From positions 132,084-196,083 of the forward strand of contig JBCBET010000005.1 of NCBI GenBank assembly GCA_038528385.1: 64,000 bases of DNA, given 5' to 3'. This DNA is from Shimia_B sp038528385 (lineage in GTDB: Bacteria > Pseudomonadota > Alphaproteobacteria > Rhodobacterales > Rhodobacteraceae). The notes below the pieces were generated by a model. The model was not told where the DNA came from. It did no database searches and saw nothing but the letters and a program-made list of their open reading frames with translations. The position numbers were made by a program, and so were the translations under genes. This document shows, in pieces, positions 53,669 through 62,055 of this stretch; the first letter of the stretch is position 1; every line of letters begins with the position of its first letter.

Positions 53669-55012
53669 ATGTCTACGCAGTTCCGCGCGGCGTCAATGGT
53701 GCTGCCTCTCATTCGCCTCCTCTTCGTCCTCTCGGCTCTTTTGGCGGCGCAGGCGGCGCAGGCGGTGAGCCTTCTCCGGGATGCCGGGATGGAACGGTCG
53801 CTCCGCGAACTCGCGCGCCCGGTGCTCGAGGCCGCGGGTCTATCCACGGCGCGGGTGCGCATCCTCGTCGTCGACGACGAAAGCCTCAACGCCTTCGTCA
53901 TCAATGGCGACGCCATCTTCATCCATGCGGGGCTCCTGATGCGGCTTGGCCGCGCCGAGCAATTGCAGGCGGTGATCGCCCACGAGGCCGCCCATATCGC
54001 CAACGGCCATATCGCGCGGCGCATGGCCAATGCGCGGGCCGCCGGGCGCGCCTCGGCGCTCGGCATGCTGCTCGCTGGCGCCGCCGCGGCCGCGGGCGCC
54101 GACGGGCGCGCCGTGGCGGGCATCGCCGTGGGCGCCTCGGGCTCCGCCCAGCGGCTCTTTTTCAGCCATACCCGTGCCGAGGAAGCCTCCGCCGATCAAT
54201 CGGCCATCCGCTACCTCCTGCGGGCGGGGATCGACACCCGCGGCAAGCTCGAGGTCATCGACCTCTTCCGCGGGCAGGAGGCGCTCTCGGCCTCCTGGCA
54301 GGACCCCTATACCCGCACCCATCCCCTCACCAGCGACCGCTACCGCGCCATCCAGGCCCTGGTGGGCGCGCGCGGGGAGACGCCGCCCGACGGTAGCTCC
54401 GCCTATTGGTTCGCGCGGGCCCAGGGCGTGCTCAGCGCCTTCAAGCGGGCGCCGGGCTGGACGCTGCGCCGCGCCACCGGCAGCGGCGACGTCGACACCA
54501 TGCGCCGGGCCGTGGCCCATCACCGGCAGGCCGATGTGGCCCGCGCGACGGCGGAGGTCGCGCGCCTCGTGGCCGCGCGCCCGAACGATCCCTATTACCG
54601 CGACCTCCAGGGCCAGATCCTCCTGGAGAGCCGACAGGTCACCGCCGCCGTGGAGGCCTATGCCCGCGCCGTGGCGCTCGCGCCGAACGACGCGCTCATC
54701 CTCGGGTCCTACGGGCGCGCGCTCCTGGCGCAGGACACCGCGCGCGCGAATGCCCGGGCGCTCGAGGTGCTCATCCGCGCCCGCGGGCGGGACGCGCAGG
54801 ACGCGCGCATCCTGCGCGATCTGGGCCTGGCTTATGCGCGCGCCGGTCAGAACGGGATGGCGGCGCTTTCGGGCGCGGAGCGGCTCGCGTTGCGCGGGCG
54901 CATCGCTGAGGCCGCCACGCTCGCGCGCCGGGCGGCAGGCCTCTTGCCCACCGGCTCCCCCGGCTGGCAAAGGGCCCAGGACATCCTTCGAACAGCGGAG
55001 CTTTCCCAGTGA
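53669..55012 (+). CDS. Periplasmic M48 zinc metalloprotease with TPR-like tail (BepA-like)
   Basis: A 447-aa protein from the ATG at 53669, with an N-terminal signal segment (LIRLLFVLSALLAAQAAQA). The zinc motif HEAAH is at residues 105-109, with the third ligand region SHTRAEEASADQSAIRYLL near 172. The C-terminal half has repeated helix pairs (ARLVAARPNDPYYRDLQGQILLE, AYARAVALAPNDALILGSYGRAL), consistent with TPR repeats. BepA/YfgC-type proteases maintain outer-membrane assembly. Its stop overlaps the DsbA-like start (GTGA), linking it to disulfide chemistry. Confidence 0.9.
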   Translation: MSTQFRAASMVLPLIRLLFVLSALLAAQAAQAVSLLRDAGMERSLRELARPVLEAAGLSTARVRILVVDDESLNAFVINGDAIFIHAGLLMRLGRAEQLQAVIAHEAAHIANGHIARRMANARAAGRASALGMLLAGAAAAAGADGRAVAGIAVGASGSAQRLFFSHTRAEEASADQSAIRYLLRAGIDTRGKLEVIDLFRGQEALSASWQDPYTRTHPLTSDRYRAIQALVGARGETPPDGSSAYWFARAQGVLSAFKRAPGWTLRRATGSGDVDTMRRAVAHHRQADVARATAEVARLVAARPNDPYYRDLQGQILLESRQVTAAVEAYARAVALAPNDALILGSYGRALLAQDTARANARALEVLIRARGRDAQDARILRDLGLAYARAGQNGMAALSGAERLALRGRIAEAATLARRAAGLLPTGSPGWQRAQDILRTAELSQ

Positions 55013-55761
55013 CCCTCACGCGTACGATCCTCGCCCCCTTCGCGCTGGCAAGCGCCCTCGCCGCGCCGCTGGCCGCGTTCGATATGCAGTCGATGACCGA
55101 TGCCGAACGCGACGCCTTCCGCGCGGAAATCCGCGCCTATCTCCTGGAGAATCCGGAGGTGCTGATGGAGGCGATCGAGGTGCTGGAGACCCGCGAGGCC
55201 GTGACCCAGGCCAACACCGACGCGGCCCTCGTGACGGCGAATTACGACGCGCTCGTGCGGGACGAGAATTCGTGGGTCGGCGGCAATCCCGACGGCGATA
55301 TCACCATCGTCGAGTTCCTCGATTACCGCTGCGGCTTCTGCAAGCGCGCCTTTCCGGAGGTGGAGGCCCTCCTGGCCACGGACGGCAACATCCGGCTCAT
55401 CGTGAAGGAATTCCCCATCCTCGGGCCGCAATCGGTACTGGCCTCGCGGTTCGCCATCGCCACGAAGTTGGTGGAGGGGGACGACGCCTACAAGGCCGTC
55501 CACGACGCGCTCATCGGGTTCCGCGGTCCGATCAGCGAGGCGACGCTGGCCCGCGTGGCGGGCGAGCTGGGCGTCGCGCCCGAGCCCGTGCTCGCGCGGA
55601 TGTCCGCACCGGAGGTGGACGAGGTCATCGCCGAGAACCGCGCGCTGGCCCAGGCCATGCAGATCACCGGCACGCCCACCTTCATCATCGGCGGTCAGAT
55701 GCTGCGGGGGTTTCTGCCGCTCGAAGGCATGCAGGCCCTGGTGGCCGAGGAACGGGGCTAA
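55009..55761 (+). CDS. DsbA-family thiol:disulfide oxidoreductase, periplasmic
   Basis: A 250-aa protein starting at GTG 55009 inside the M48 stop. A signal peptide (LAPFALASALAAPLAA) precedes an N-terminal helical extension and the thioredoxin-like domain with active site Cys108/Cys111 in YRCGFCKRAF. The cis-proline motif is TGTPTFIIGG. The long N-terminal dimerisation-like helix (DAERDAFRAEIRAYLLENPEVLMEAIE) is typical of the DsbA-like/ScsC or Com1 subgroup. Oxidase or isomerase function is not decided. Translational coupling to the protease suggests a shared envelope-quality role. Confidence 0.92.
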   Translation: MTLTRTILAPFALASALAAPLAAFDMQSMTDAERDAFRAEIRAYLLENPEVLMEAIEVLETREAVTQANTDAALVTANYDALVRDENSWVGGNPDGDITIVEFLDYRCGFCKRAFPEVEALLATDGNIRLIVKEFPILGPQSVLASRFAIATKLVEGDDAYKAVHDALIGFRGPISEATLARVAGELGVAPEPVLARMSAPEVDEVIAENRALAQAMQITGTPTFIIGGQMLRGFLPLEGMQALVAEERG

Positions 55762-55770
55762 CCCCCCGCG

Positions 55771-57294
55771 CTACTCGAGCCCCAGCGCTCCTGCGGTGAC
55801 GGCCTGGTAGGTGGTCCGGATCGCGTCGGGCGTGAGCGCCACGTCCCGCGCGGTGGAGGCGCCCTCCCCCGCCGGGCCGAAATAGAACTCGCCCACCTTG
55901 AAGTAGAGCGCGCCGGAATTGCCCGCGCGGAGCCGGGCCGCGCCCATGTCCTGGGGCAGCGCCTCGCTGCCGCCGGGCGGAATGATCCCTTCGAAGCGGA
56001 CCGTGCCGTCCTCGTCGCGCACGCGGACCCAGCTGTCCTCCACGGCCACGAGGGAGATCGCGGCCTCCGGCGGAGCCGCGAGCGTGGCGGAGGCCGGTTT
56101 CGGAAGCACGTCGGGCGAGCCGAGCTCTTCGAGGAGGGCGAAGAGCGCGCTGTCCTCCAGCGGATCGGCGGGCGTGTAGGCCGCGCTCAGGTCCGTGGAG
56201 GCGAGCTGGATATCGGCAATGGCGTCGGAGCCCGGCCCGGCGGGCCCCACCAGCGTCCCGTTCACCCGGAAATAGAGCGCGCCGGCATTCCCGGCCCGCA
56301 GAGTGGGCGTCTCTTCGGTCACCGGGATCGCGTATTCCTCGCCCGGCTCCAGCACCTTTTCGAAGACGACCGACTGGCCCGGGGTCTGCACCCGCACCCA
56401 GGTGGGGCGCGTGGCCAGGAGCGTCACCTCGGGCACCGCGCCGTCGGTGACCACGACGCTGGGCATGCGATCGGCATCGGGGAGCGCGTCGATCCGCGGC
56501 CCCGCGGCAAAGAGGCCCTGGGCATCGGGATCGAGCGTGGCGATGGGGGCATCGCGCGCCACGAGGACGGGCGTGTCGAGCGCGGCGGGCCGGTAGAGAC
56601 GTTCGAGCGCGTCGGCGGAGGGCGCGGCGATGGCGGGCGCCTCCGCCGTTTCGGTCACCGCGGCGGCCCCGAACCCGGCATCGAGGCCCGCGCTGAAGGC
56701 GCCCAGATCGGCAACCACGTCGGGGGCCTGGTCCACCGGGACGAGGTCCACGCGCTGCACCTCCTGAAGGAGGGCGTAGCCGCCATAGGCGAGCCCCGCC
56801 ACGAGGGCGAGGAGCACGACGGAGGATCCGACGGCGCGCGGCTCCACCTGGCTGAAGATGCTTTCCCGCACGGGCTGAAACGGCACCGAAGGCGCGGCGA
56901 GCGCCTCGGCCGCCGGGCGCCCGGTGAGGCGTTCCTCCCGACCCTTGCGGGAGGGAAGCGCCGCGGCCGACATGCCGTGGGCCGTGGTGAACCCGCTCTC
57001 CTCGGAAAAGCGCGCGAAGGCCCAGTCGGGGTCCATGTCGAGGTAGCGGGCATAGGAGCGCACGAAGCCCGCGATGAAGCCCGGCGTGTCGAAGGCCGAC
57101 GGGTCGGCGTTTTCGATGGCCGCCACGTAGGAGGCCTTGATCTTGAGTTCGCGCTGCACGTCGAGAAGCGATTTGCCCATGGTCGCGCGTTCCCCGCGCA
57201 TGAGGTCGCCCAGCTTGAGTTCATAATCGTCAAAGCTGCGAGGCTGCGCCTGCGCGGGCGCCTCTTCCGCTGGCTGCGACCAACGACTGATCAT
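55771..57294 (-). CDS. RodZ-like protein with helix-turn-helix and two DUF4115-type domains
   Basis: A 507-aa predicted bitopic inner-membrane protein. The N-terminal HTH domain is LGDLMRGERATMGKSLLDVQRELKIKASYVAAIE with GFIAGFVRSYARYLDMDPD, as in RodZ. A basic stretch and one membrane helix (SSVVLLALVAGLAYGGYALL) follow, then a linker and two copies of a ~85-aa beta domain at about 290-375 and 413-497, each with W-V-R-V and L-R-A-G-N-x-G-A-L-Y-F. RodZ normally has one such domain. It probably links MreB to the elongation machinery. Start at ATG 57294. Converges with the DsbA-like gene. Confidence 0.88.
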   Translation of the reverse strand: MISRWSQPAEEAPAQAQPRSFDDYELKLGDLMRGERATMGKSLLDVQRELKIKASYVAAIENADPSAFDTPGFIAGFVRSYARYLDMDPDWAFARFSEESGFTTAHGMSAAALPSRKGREERLTGRPAAEALAAPSVPFQPVRESIFSQVEPRAVGSSVVLLALVAGLAYGGYALLQEVQRVDLVPVDQAPDVVADLGAFSAGLDAGFGAAAVTETAEAPAIAAPSADALERLYRPAALDTPVLVARDAPIATLDPDAQGLFAAGPRIDALPDADRMPSVVVTDGAVPEVTLLATRPTWVRVQTPGQSVVFEKVLEPGEEYAIPVTEETPTLRAGNAGALYFRVNGTLVGPAGPGSDAIADIQLASTDLSAAYTPADPLEDSALFALLEELGSPDVLPKPASATLAAPPEAAISLVAVEDSWVRVRDEDGTVRFEGIIPPGGSEALPQDMGAARLRAGNSGALYFKVGEFYFGPAGEGASTARDVALTPDAIRTTYQAVTAGALGLE

Positions 57295-57423
57295 GATGAA
57301 ACTGCCTGCGCGTCCATCGTCTGCCCGTGTCCCCAAACAAGCCGCGCACCTCGATTCGGGCTGCGCTTAACGTTCCGTGATCGTTAGCACCAAACCGTTA
57401 TCAATGCACGAATGAGACAGGGA

Positions 57424-58647
57424 TTAACCTGCCAATTGGGCACGATTTAGCTCACATCGTGCCCAAAGGCTGTCCATTGCGGCAACAAGATGGTCGCAGG
57501 CAGCGGCGTCATGGACCGGCGACGGCGTGAAGCGCAGCCGCTCCGTCCCCCGCGGCACGGTGGGGAAGTTGATGGGCTGCACGTAGATGCCGAACTGCTC
57601 GAGGAGCATGTCGGAGATCATCTTGCACTTCACCGGGTCGCCCACATGGACCGGCACGATGTGCGATCCGTGATCGATGATGGGCAGCCCCAGCCCCTTG
57701 AGCCGCAGCTTGATCGAGGCGGCCTTGGCCTGGTGCGCCGCGCGCCGCCCGGCATCGGTCTTCAGGTGCCGCACGGAGGCCGCCGCCCCCGCCGCGATGG
57801 CCGGTGCGAGCGACGTGGTGAAGATGAAGCCCGGCGCGTAGGAGCGGATCGCATCCACCATGCGCTCGGAGGCGGCGATGTAGCCGCCCATGACGCCGTA
57901 AGCCTTGGCCAGGGTGCCGTTGATGATGTCGATCCGGTCCAGGAGCCCGTCGCGTTCGGCCACACCGCCCCCGCGCGGGCCGTACAAGCCCACGGCGTGG
58001 ACCTCGTCGATATAGGTCATGGCGCCGAAGTCGTCGGCGGCGTCGCAGAGCGCCGCTATGGGTCCGAAATCGCCGTCCATGGAATAGACGCTCTCGAACG
58101 CCACGAGCTTTGGCGCGGCGGGATCGTCGGCGGCCATGAGTTCGCGCAGATGGGCCACGTCGTTGTGCCGGAAGATGCGCTTTGCCCCGCCGTTGCGGCG
58201 CACGCCCTCGATCATGGAGGCGTGGTTGAGCGCGTCCGAATAGATGATGAGGCCGGGGAAGAGCTTCGGCAGCGTGGAGAGCGTGGCGTCATTGGCGATG
58301 TAGGCCGAGGTGAAGAGGAGCGCCGCGGGTTTTCCGTGCAGATCAGCGAGTTCCGCCTCGAGCTCCCGGTGATAGACCGTCGTGCCGGAGATATTGCGCG
58401 TCCCGCCGGAGCCCGCGCCGGTGGCGTCGAGCGCGCCGTGCATGGCCTCGATAACGGCCGGATGCTCGCCCATGCCCAGATAGTCGTTGCCGCACCAGAC
58501 CGTGATCGGCACCTTCGCCCCGCAGGGTTTCGTCCAGGTGGCATGGGGATAGTTCCCCTGGTCCCGTTCGATATCGATGAAGGTGCGGTAGCGGCCTTCC
58601 TCGTGAAGGCGTTCGAGTGCTTTGGCGAGATGGGCTTCGGTGTCCAA
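57424..58647 (-). CDS. hemA: 5-Aminolevulinate synthase (C4 pathway)
   Basis: A 407-aa PLP enzyme condensing glycine and succinyl-CoA, the committed step of heme and bacteriochlorophyll synthesis in alphaproteobacteria. Family marks are VWCGNDYLGMGEHPAV, GAGSGGTRNISGTT and the PLP lysine in NGTLAKAYGVMGGY, with FIFTTSLAPA and RGTERLRFTPSP. The length of ~405 aa fits the alphaproteobacterial form. The intergenic region carries an exact FNR/FnrL site at 58730 and a second palindrome, so oxygen control is expected. It diverges from an M20 peptidase gene. Confidence 0.96.
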   Translation of the reverse strand: MDTEAHLAKALERLHEEGRYRTFIDIERDQGNYPHATWTKPCGAKVPITVWCGNDYLGMGEHPAVIEAMHGALDATGAGSGGTRNISGTTVYHRELEAELADLHGKPAALLFTSAYIANDATLSTLPKLFPGLIIYSDALNHASMIEGVRRNGGAKRIFRHNDVAHLRELMAADDPAAPKLVAFESVYSMDGDFGPIAALCDAADDFGAMTYIDEVHAVGLYGPRGGGVAERDGLLDRIDIINGTLAKAYGVMGGYIAASERMVDAIRSYAPGFIFTTSLAPAIAAGAAASVRHLKTDAGRRAAHQAKAASIKLRLKGLGLPIIDHGSHIVPVHVGDPVKCKMISDMLLEQFGIYVQPINFPTVPRGTERLRFTPSPVHDAAACDHLVAAMDSLWARCELNRAQLAG

Positions 58648-58690
58648 GTGGCGAGACCTTTCTGGCTTTCACCGGATATATGCCGCTTTC

Positions 58691-58703
58691 TGGAATGGTT
58701 CCA
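58691..58703. promoter_or_regulatory. Short palindrome TGGAA-TGG-TTCCA, possible Irr-like element
   Basis: Perfect inverted repeat with a GAA-N3-TTC core, resembling the iron control element (TTTAGAANNNTTCTAAA) at roughly 10 of 14 positions when flanks are included. It lies about 50 bp upstream of the hemA start, between it and the FNR box. A regulator is not established. Confidence 0.35.
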
Positions 58704-58729
58704 AGTTCCAAATTGCCGCGCATTCCGCC

Positions 58730-58743
58730 TTGATATGGATCAA
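58730..58743. promoter_or_regulatory. FNR/FnrL binding site upstream of hemA
   Basis: TTGAT-ATGG-ATCAA is an exact match to the FNR consensus TTGATN4ATCAA. It is centred about 90 bp upstream of the hemA ATG and about 67 bp upstream of the divergent M20 gene. hemA is a known FnrL target in Rhodobacter. Confidence 0.8.
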
Positions 58744-58803
58744 GGCCCCCGACACTTTCCGGGAAGCGTCCGGCCGCGCCGGGACATCAGCAAGGAGGCT
58801 CCC

Positions 58804-60180
58804 ATGATCGACCCCGTCCTATCGCGCATCGACGCCGACCTGCCCGCCGCCACCGAGCGGCTCATGGAGCTTTTGCGCATCCCGTCGATCTCCACGGACC
58901 CGGCCTATGGCGCGCAGTGTGATCTCGCCGCCGACTGGCTGGTGGCCGACCTCGCCACGCTGGGCTTCACTGCCTCCAAGCGGCCCACGCCGGGCCATCC
59001 CATGGTGGTCGGTCACCTGGGTGGGCCGGAGGAGGCGCCGCACGTCCTCTTTTACGGCCATTACGACGTGCAGCCCGTGGACCCGCTCCATCTCTGGGAC
59101 CGCGATCCCTTCGACCCAGTGCTCGAGGACACATCGAAAGGCCGCGTGATCCGCGCGCGCGGCGCCTCCGACGACAAGGGGCAGCTCATGACCTTCGTGG
59201 AGGCCTGCCGCGCCTGGAAAGCGGTCCATGGCAGCCTGCCCTGCCGGGTCACAATGTTCTTCGAGGGGGAGGAGGAGTCCGGCTCCCCCTCCCTCGTCCC
59301 CTTCATGGAGCAGCACGCCGCCGAGCTCACCGCCGACATCGCCCTCATCTGCGATACCGGCATGTTCGAGGACAAAACGCCCGCCATCATCACCCAGCTC
59401 CGCGGCCTCCTGGGCGAAGAGCTCACCATCACCGGCCCGTCGAAGGACCTTCATTCGGGCATGTATGGCGGCGCGGCCGTGAACCCGATCCGCGTGCTCA
59501 CGCGCATCCTGGCAGACCTCCATGACGAGACGGGCCGCATCACCATCCCCGATTTCTACGAGGGCGTGCCGGAGCTTCCCGGCCAGCTCCGCGGCCAGTG
59601 GGAGGCGCTGGGCTTCGACGCCGCCGCCTTCCTCGGCGATGTGGGGCTCTCGGAGCCCGCGGGCGAGGCCGGGCGCAGCCCGCTCGAGATGCTCTGGTCC
59701 CGCCCCACCTGCGAGGTGAACGGGATCTGGGGCGGCTATACCGGCGACGGGTTCAAGACGGTGCTGCCGTCCGAGGCCCATGCCAAGGTCAGCTTCCGCC
59801 TCGTGGGCACGCAGGACCCCCACGCCATCCGGCGGAACTTCCGCGCCATGGTGGAGGCCGCGCTGCCGCCCGATTGCACCGTGAGCTGGAAGGAGCACGG
59901 CACGGGCCCCGCGAGCCAGATGTCGATAGACCACCCCGCCTTCGAGGCCGCGCGCAGCGCATTGAGCGCGGAATGGTCGGTGCCCGCGGCCTATATCGGC
60001 TGCGGCGGCTCGATCCCCATCGCGGGCCACTTCAAGGAGGTGCTGGGCATGGACGCCATGCTCGTGGGCTTTGCCCGCGACGACGACCAGATCCACAGCC
60101 CCAACGAGAAATACGATCTCGAAAGCTTCCACAAAGGCATCCGCAGCTGGGCCCGCATCCTCGCTGAAATGACGGCATGA
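58804..60180 (+). CDS. M20-family metallopeptidase (dipeptidase)
   Basis: A 458-aa zinc peptidase. Metal-site motifs are VLFYGHYDVQPVDP, RGASDDKGQLMTF, MFFEGEEESGSPSL and the histidine in KDLHSGMYGG, with late IGCGGSIPIAG and HSPNEKYDL. The overall order matches M20 dipeptidases of the carnosinase/acetylornithine type. Cytosolic, no signal peptide. Its stop overlaps the LRR gene start (ATGA). Divergent from hemA with a shared regulatory region. The frame extends upstream to 57490 only as a shadow of hemA. Confidence 0.93.
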   Translation: MIDPVLSRIDADLPAATERLMELLRIPSISTDPAYGAQCDLAADWLVADLATLGFTASKRPTPGHPMVVGHLGGPEEAPHVLFYGHYDVQPVDPLHLWDRDPFDPVLEDTSKGRVIRARGASDDKGQLMTFVEACRAWKAVHGSLPCRVTMFFEGEEESGSPSLVPFMEQHAAELTADIALICDTGMFEDKTPAIITQLRGLLGEELTITGPSKDLHSGMYGGAAVNPIRVLTRILADLHDETGRITIPDFYEGVPELPGQLRGQWEALGFDAAAFLGDVGLSEPAGEAGRSPLEMLWSRPTCEVNGIWGGYTGDGFKTVLPSEAHAKVSFRLVGTQDPHAIRRNFRAMVEAALPPDCTVSWKEHGTGPASQMSIDHPAFEAARSALSAEWSVPAAYIGCGGSIPIAGHFKEVLGMDAMLVGFARDDDQIHSPNEKYDLESFHKGIRSWARILAEMTA

Positions 60181-61625
60181 ACGAACGCGCTGACGTCGCA
60201 CTCGCCGAAGCGGAGCAACGCATCGCGAGATGGCTCGAGACGGAAAGCGGCTCACTTGATCTGAGCGGCCTGGATTTGGAGGCTTTGCCAGACACCCTGC
60301 AAGCGTGTCGTCTCCTAACTCGGCTCGACTTGTCATTCACTCGGCTGCGAGACTTCCACGGGCTGGAGGCGCTTACGCGGCTCCAAGTTCTCATTCTACG
60401 CGGCTCGCAAGCTACAAAGCTCCCGCGGCTGCGGGACCACGTATCACTAGCATATCTCGATGTAGGCCTCACCGACATCCATGATCTCTCACCGCTTGCG
60501 GGCGTCGACAACCTTGAATTGTTGCAGCTGGATGGCTCCGCGATCACAGACTTGGCTCCGATCCACGGCCATCCAAAACTGAGGGCAATCAACTTACAGA
60601 GCACCGAAATCTCCGACCTGCGAGGGCTCCTATCTTTGCCTGGCGTGCGCGCCGCAGCGCAAACAAGTGATCCCGCTTGCGGCGTCTACTACGAAGACTC
60701 CGCGGCTGCGCGGGAAGATGCTTCGCTCAGGGAATTTCTCATCGTGACAAGCGCCGCAAGGCGCACGCTCCGCGTCCTCGACCACCTTGCCACGCTCCCG
60801 CCCTGGCCCGAGCCTCTCCCCTGGCAAAGGTCACGCGCGCCAGCCCAAAAATCCGCGCTGGAGCTGGTCTGGACGCGGGATCGCTTCTCCTTCAACACCG
60901 ACCGCTCCAGTCTGGCCGATGACCCCGTCGCCGCGGCGACGGTGGAGGCGTTGGTCGAGGCGCTCGACGACCTCATGCGCCTCACGGGCAACAGCCACGT
61001 CGATCTCTACCGCCGCGCGGAAAAACTGCGCGCGCGCATCACGGAGGACGAGATCAACGCGCTCACGACGCATCTGGCCTTCCAGCAGCTGCAACGGGTG
61101 TTCGATCGCCGCCATCACCGCACGCAGCCCTTCGACGACGAGACCACCTCCACCCTCAAGGACATCGTCGAGACCCTGCCGGGCCTCACGCTCGGCGACC
61201 CGCGCGTCAAGGAACTGCTAGAGCGGCAGGCGGAGAACAGGACGGACCGCGTCAGCCAGGCACAGCAGGACGCCGAAATCGCGATCGCGCAAGCGGCCGC
61301 AGAGGATGGCGCTCCCTTCACGGACGATGTCAAAGACGCGGCCACAGCGGCGACCAGCACGGACGCCGATGACCAACTGTCTCGGAACCGGCCCATCCTG
61401 TCCTGGAACATCGTGGTCGCCGCGGGACGGGAATTCCAGCAGGTCCCCATTGCCACGAGCGCCGCGGTGGGCACGGCGGTCGCGTCGGCTCTCGCCCCGT
61501 GGCTTGCGGCCCATGGCGAGACCATCCTGGCGACGGCGGCCATTTGGGGCCCGGACGTCAAGGCGTGGATCACACCGATCATCGCGCGGGCACGGGAAGT
61601 CTCGATCGCTCTGAGAGGCCAATGA
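60177..61625 (+). CDS. Leucine-rich-repeat protein of unknown function
   Basis: A 482-aa protein. Residues ~27-155 hold five or six ~22-aa leucine-rich repeats of the SDS22/internalin sort: LDLSGLDLEALPDTL, LTRLDLSFTRLRDFHGLEAL, LQVLILRGSQATKLPRL, LAYLDVGLTDIHDLSPLAGV, LELLQLDGSAITDLAPI, LRAINLQSTEISDLRGLLSL. After a linker comes an all-helical middle (VEALVEALDDLMRLTGNS, EKLRARITEDEINALTTHL) and a C-terminal hydrophobic segment (TSAAVGTAVASALAPWLAAHG). No signal peptide. It overlaps the M20 stop as ATGA. The LRR part is poorer in GC than its neighbours. It may be a transferred accessory gene; no catalytic domain is recognised. Confidence 0.75.
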   Translation: MNERADVALAEAEQRIARWLETESGSLDLSGLDLEALPDTLQACRLLTRLDLSFTRLRDFHGLEALTRLQVLILRGSQATKLPRLRDHVSLAYLDVGLTDIHDLSPLAGVDNLELLQLDGSAITDLAPIHGHPKLRAINLQSTEISDLRGLLSLPGVRAAAQTSDPACGVYYEDSAAAREDASLREFLIVTSAARRTLRVLDHLATLPPWPEPLPWQRSRAPAQKSALELVWTRDRFSFNTDRSSLADDPVAAATVEALVEALDDLMRLTGNSHVDLYRRAEKLRARITEDEINALTTHLAFQQLQRVFDRRHHRTQPFDDETTSTLKDIVETLPGLTLGDPRVKELLERQAENRTDRVSQAQQDAEIAIAQAAAEDGAPFTDDVKDAATAATSTDADDQLSRNRPILSWNIVVAAGREFQQVPIATSAAVGTAVASALAPWLAAHGETILATAAIWGPDVKAWITPIIARAREVSIALRGQ

Positions 61626-61660
61626 CACGGATGTGCCCGGCACCGAGCGATTGGCCCGCA

Positions 61661-61699
61661 ACCTTCATTTTTCCCCAAATACCTCCGCCGGAGGCCGGT
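61661..61699 (-). repeat. Dispersed intergenic repeat (GCCTCCGGCGG type)
   Basis: On the minus strand: GCCTCCGGCGGAGGTA followed by TTTGGGGAAAAATGAAGG. CCTCCGCCGGAGG is a perfect palindrome. It corresponds to the degenerate copy at 9436. It lies downstream of the LRR gene and of tRNA-Asp (which reads toward it), where it could serve as a transcript end. Confidence 0.55.
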
Positions 61700-61747
61700 G
61701 CAACGCGTCAACGAAGCCTGAATGCCACGTTAGGAGACCGCTGAAAG

Positions 61748-61810
61748 GTTAACGCGCCGGATCAGGCGGTGTGTATGTACAGGCTGTGTACGGATTGTGT
61801 ACGGGATGTG
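61748..61810 (+). repeat. Triple GTAC array with 11-bp period, copy 2
   Basis: GTAC cores at 61777-61780, 61788-61791 and 61799-61802, again exactly 11 bp apart, the last followed by GGGATGTG. GTTAACGC lies upstream at 61748-61755. Same order and orientation as the array at 14094-14168. The rest of 61700-61863 shows nothing else. Confidence 0.6.
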
Positions 61811-61863
61811 CCTCGACGAAACCGCGCCCTTGCGCAGTCTTTAACGGGGCATCCGGGGGGAAG

Positions 61864-61940
61864 TGGCGCGGTTGACGGGGCTCGAACCCGCGACCCCCGG
61901 CGTGACAGGCCGGTACTCTAACCAACTGAGCTACAACCGC
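61864..61940 (-). tRNA. tRNA-Asp (anticodon GUC)
   Basis: On the minus strand the 5' acceptor GCGGTTG (61934-61940) pairs with CAACCGC (61868-61874). The anticodon loop reads CTGTCAC, giving GUC. The T-arm is GGGTTCGAGCC and the discriminator base is G, as required for Asp. CCA is encoded (61864-61866). Confidence 0.95.
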
Positions 61941-62013
61941 GCGTGCCGAGCGGATTAGGCCCTGTGCCGGGGGGCGTCAAGCAGGTTTGTCCCCTCGTGA
62001 GCGAATTAACTCC

Positions 62014-62033
62014 GCGCGGCGTGCCGCGCTTTT
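62014..62033 (+). terminator. Hairpin with short T-run downstream of the pirin gene
   Basis: GCGCGGC (62014-62020) and GCCGCGC (62023-62029) form a 7-bp stem with a 2-nt loop, followed by TTTT on the plus strand. The nearest gene end is the minus-strand pirin, for which no U-run follows, so its role is unclear. Confidence 0.35.
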
Positions 62034-62055
62034 CCGGGGCCCGTAGCGGACGGGG

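Noticed and set aside
60032..60604. 190-aa minus-strand frame opposite the LRR start
   Set aside because: Ser/Arg/Cys-rich shadow; the plus-strand leucine-rich repeats account for the sequence.
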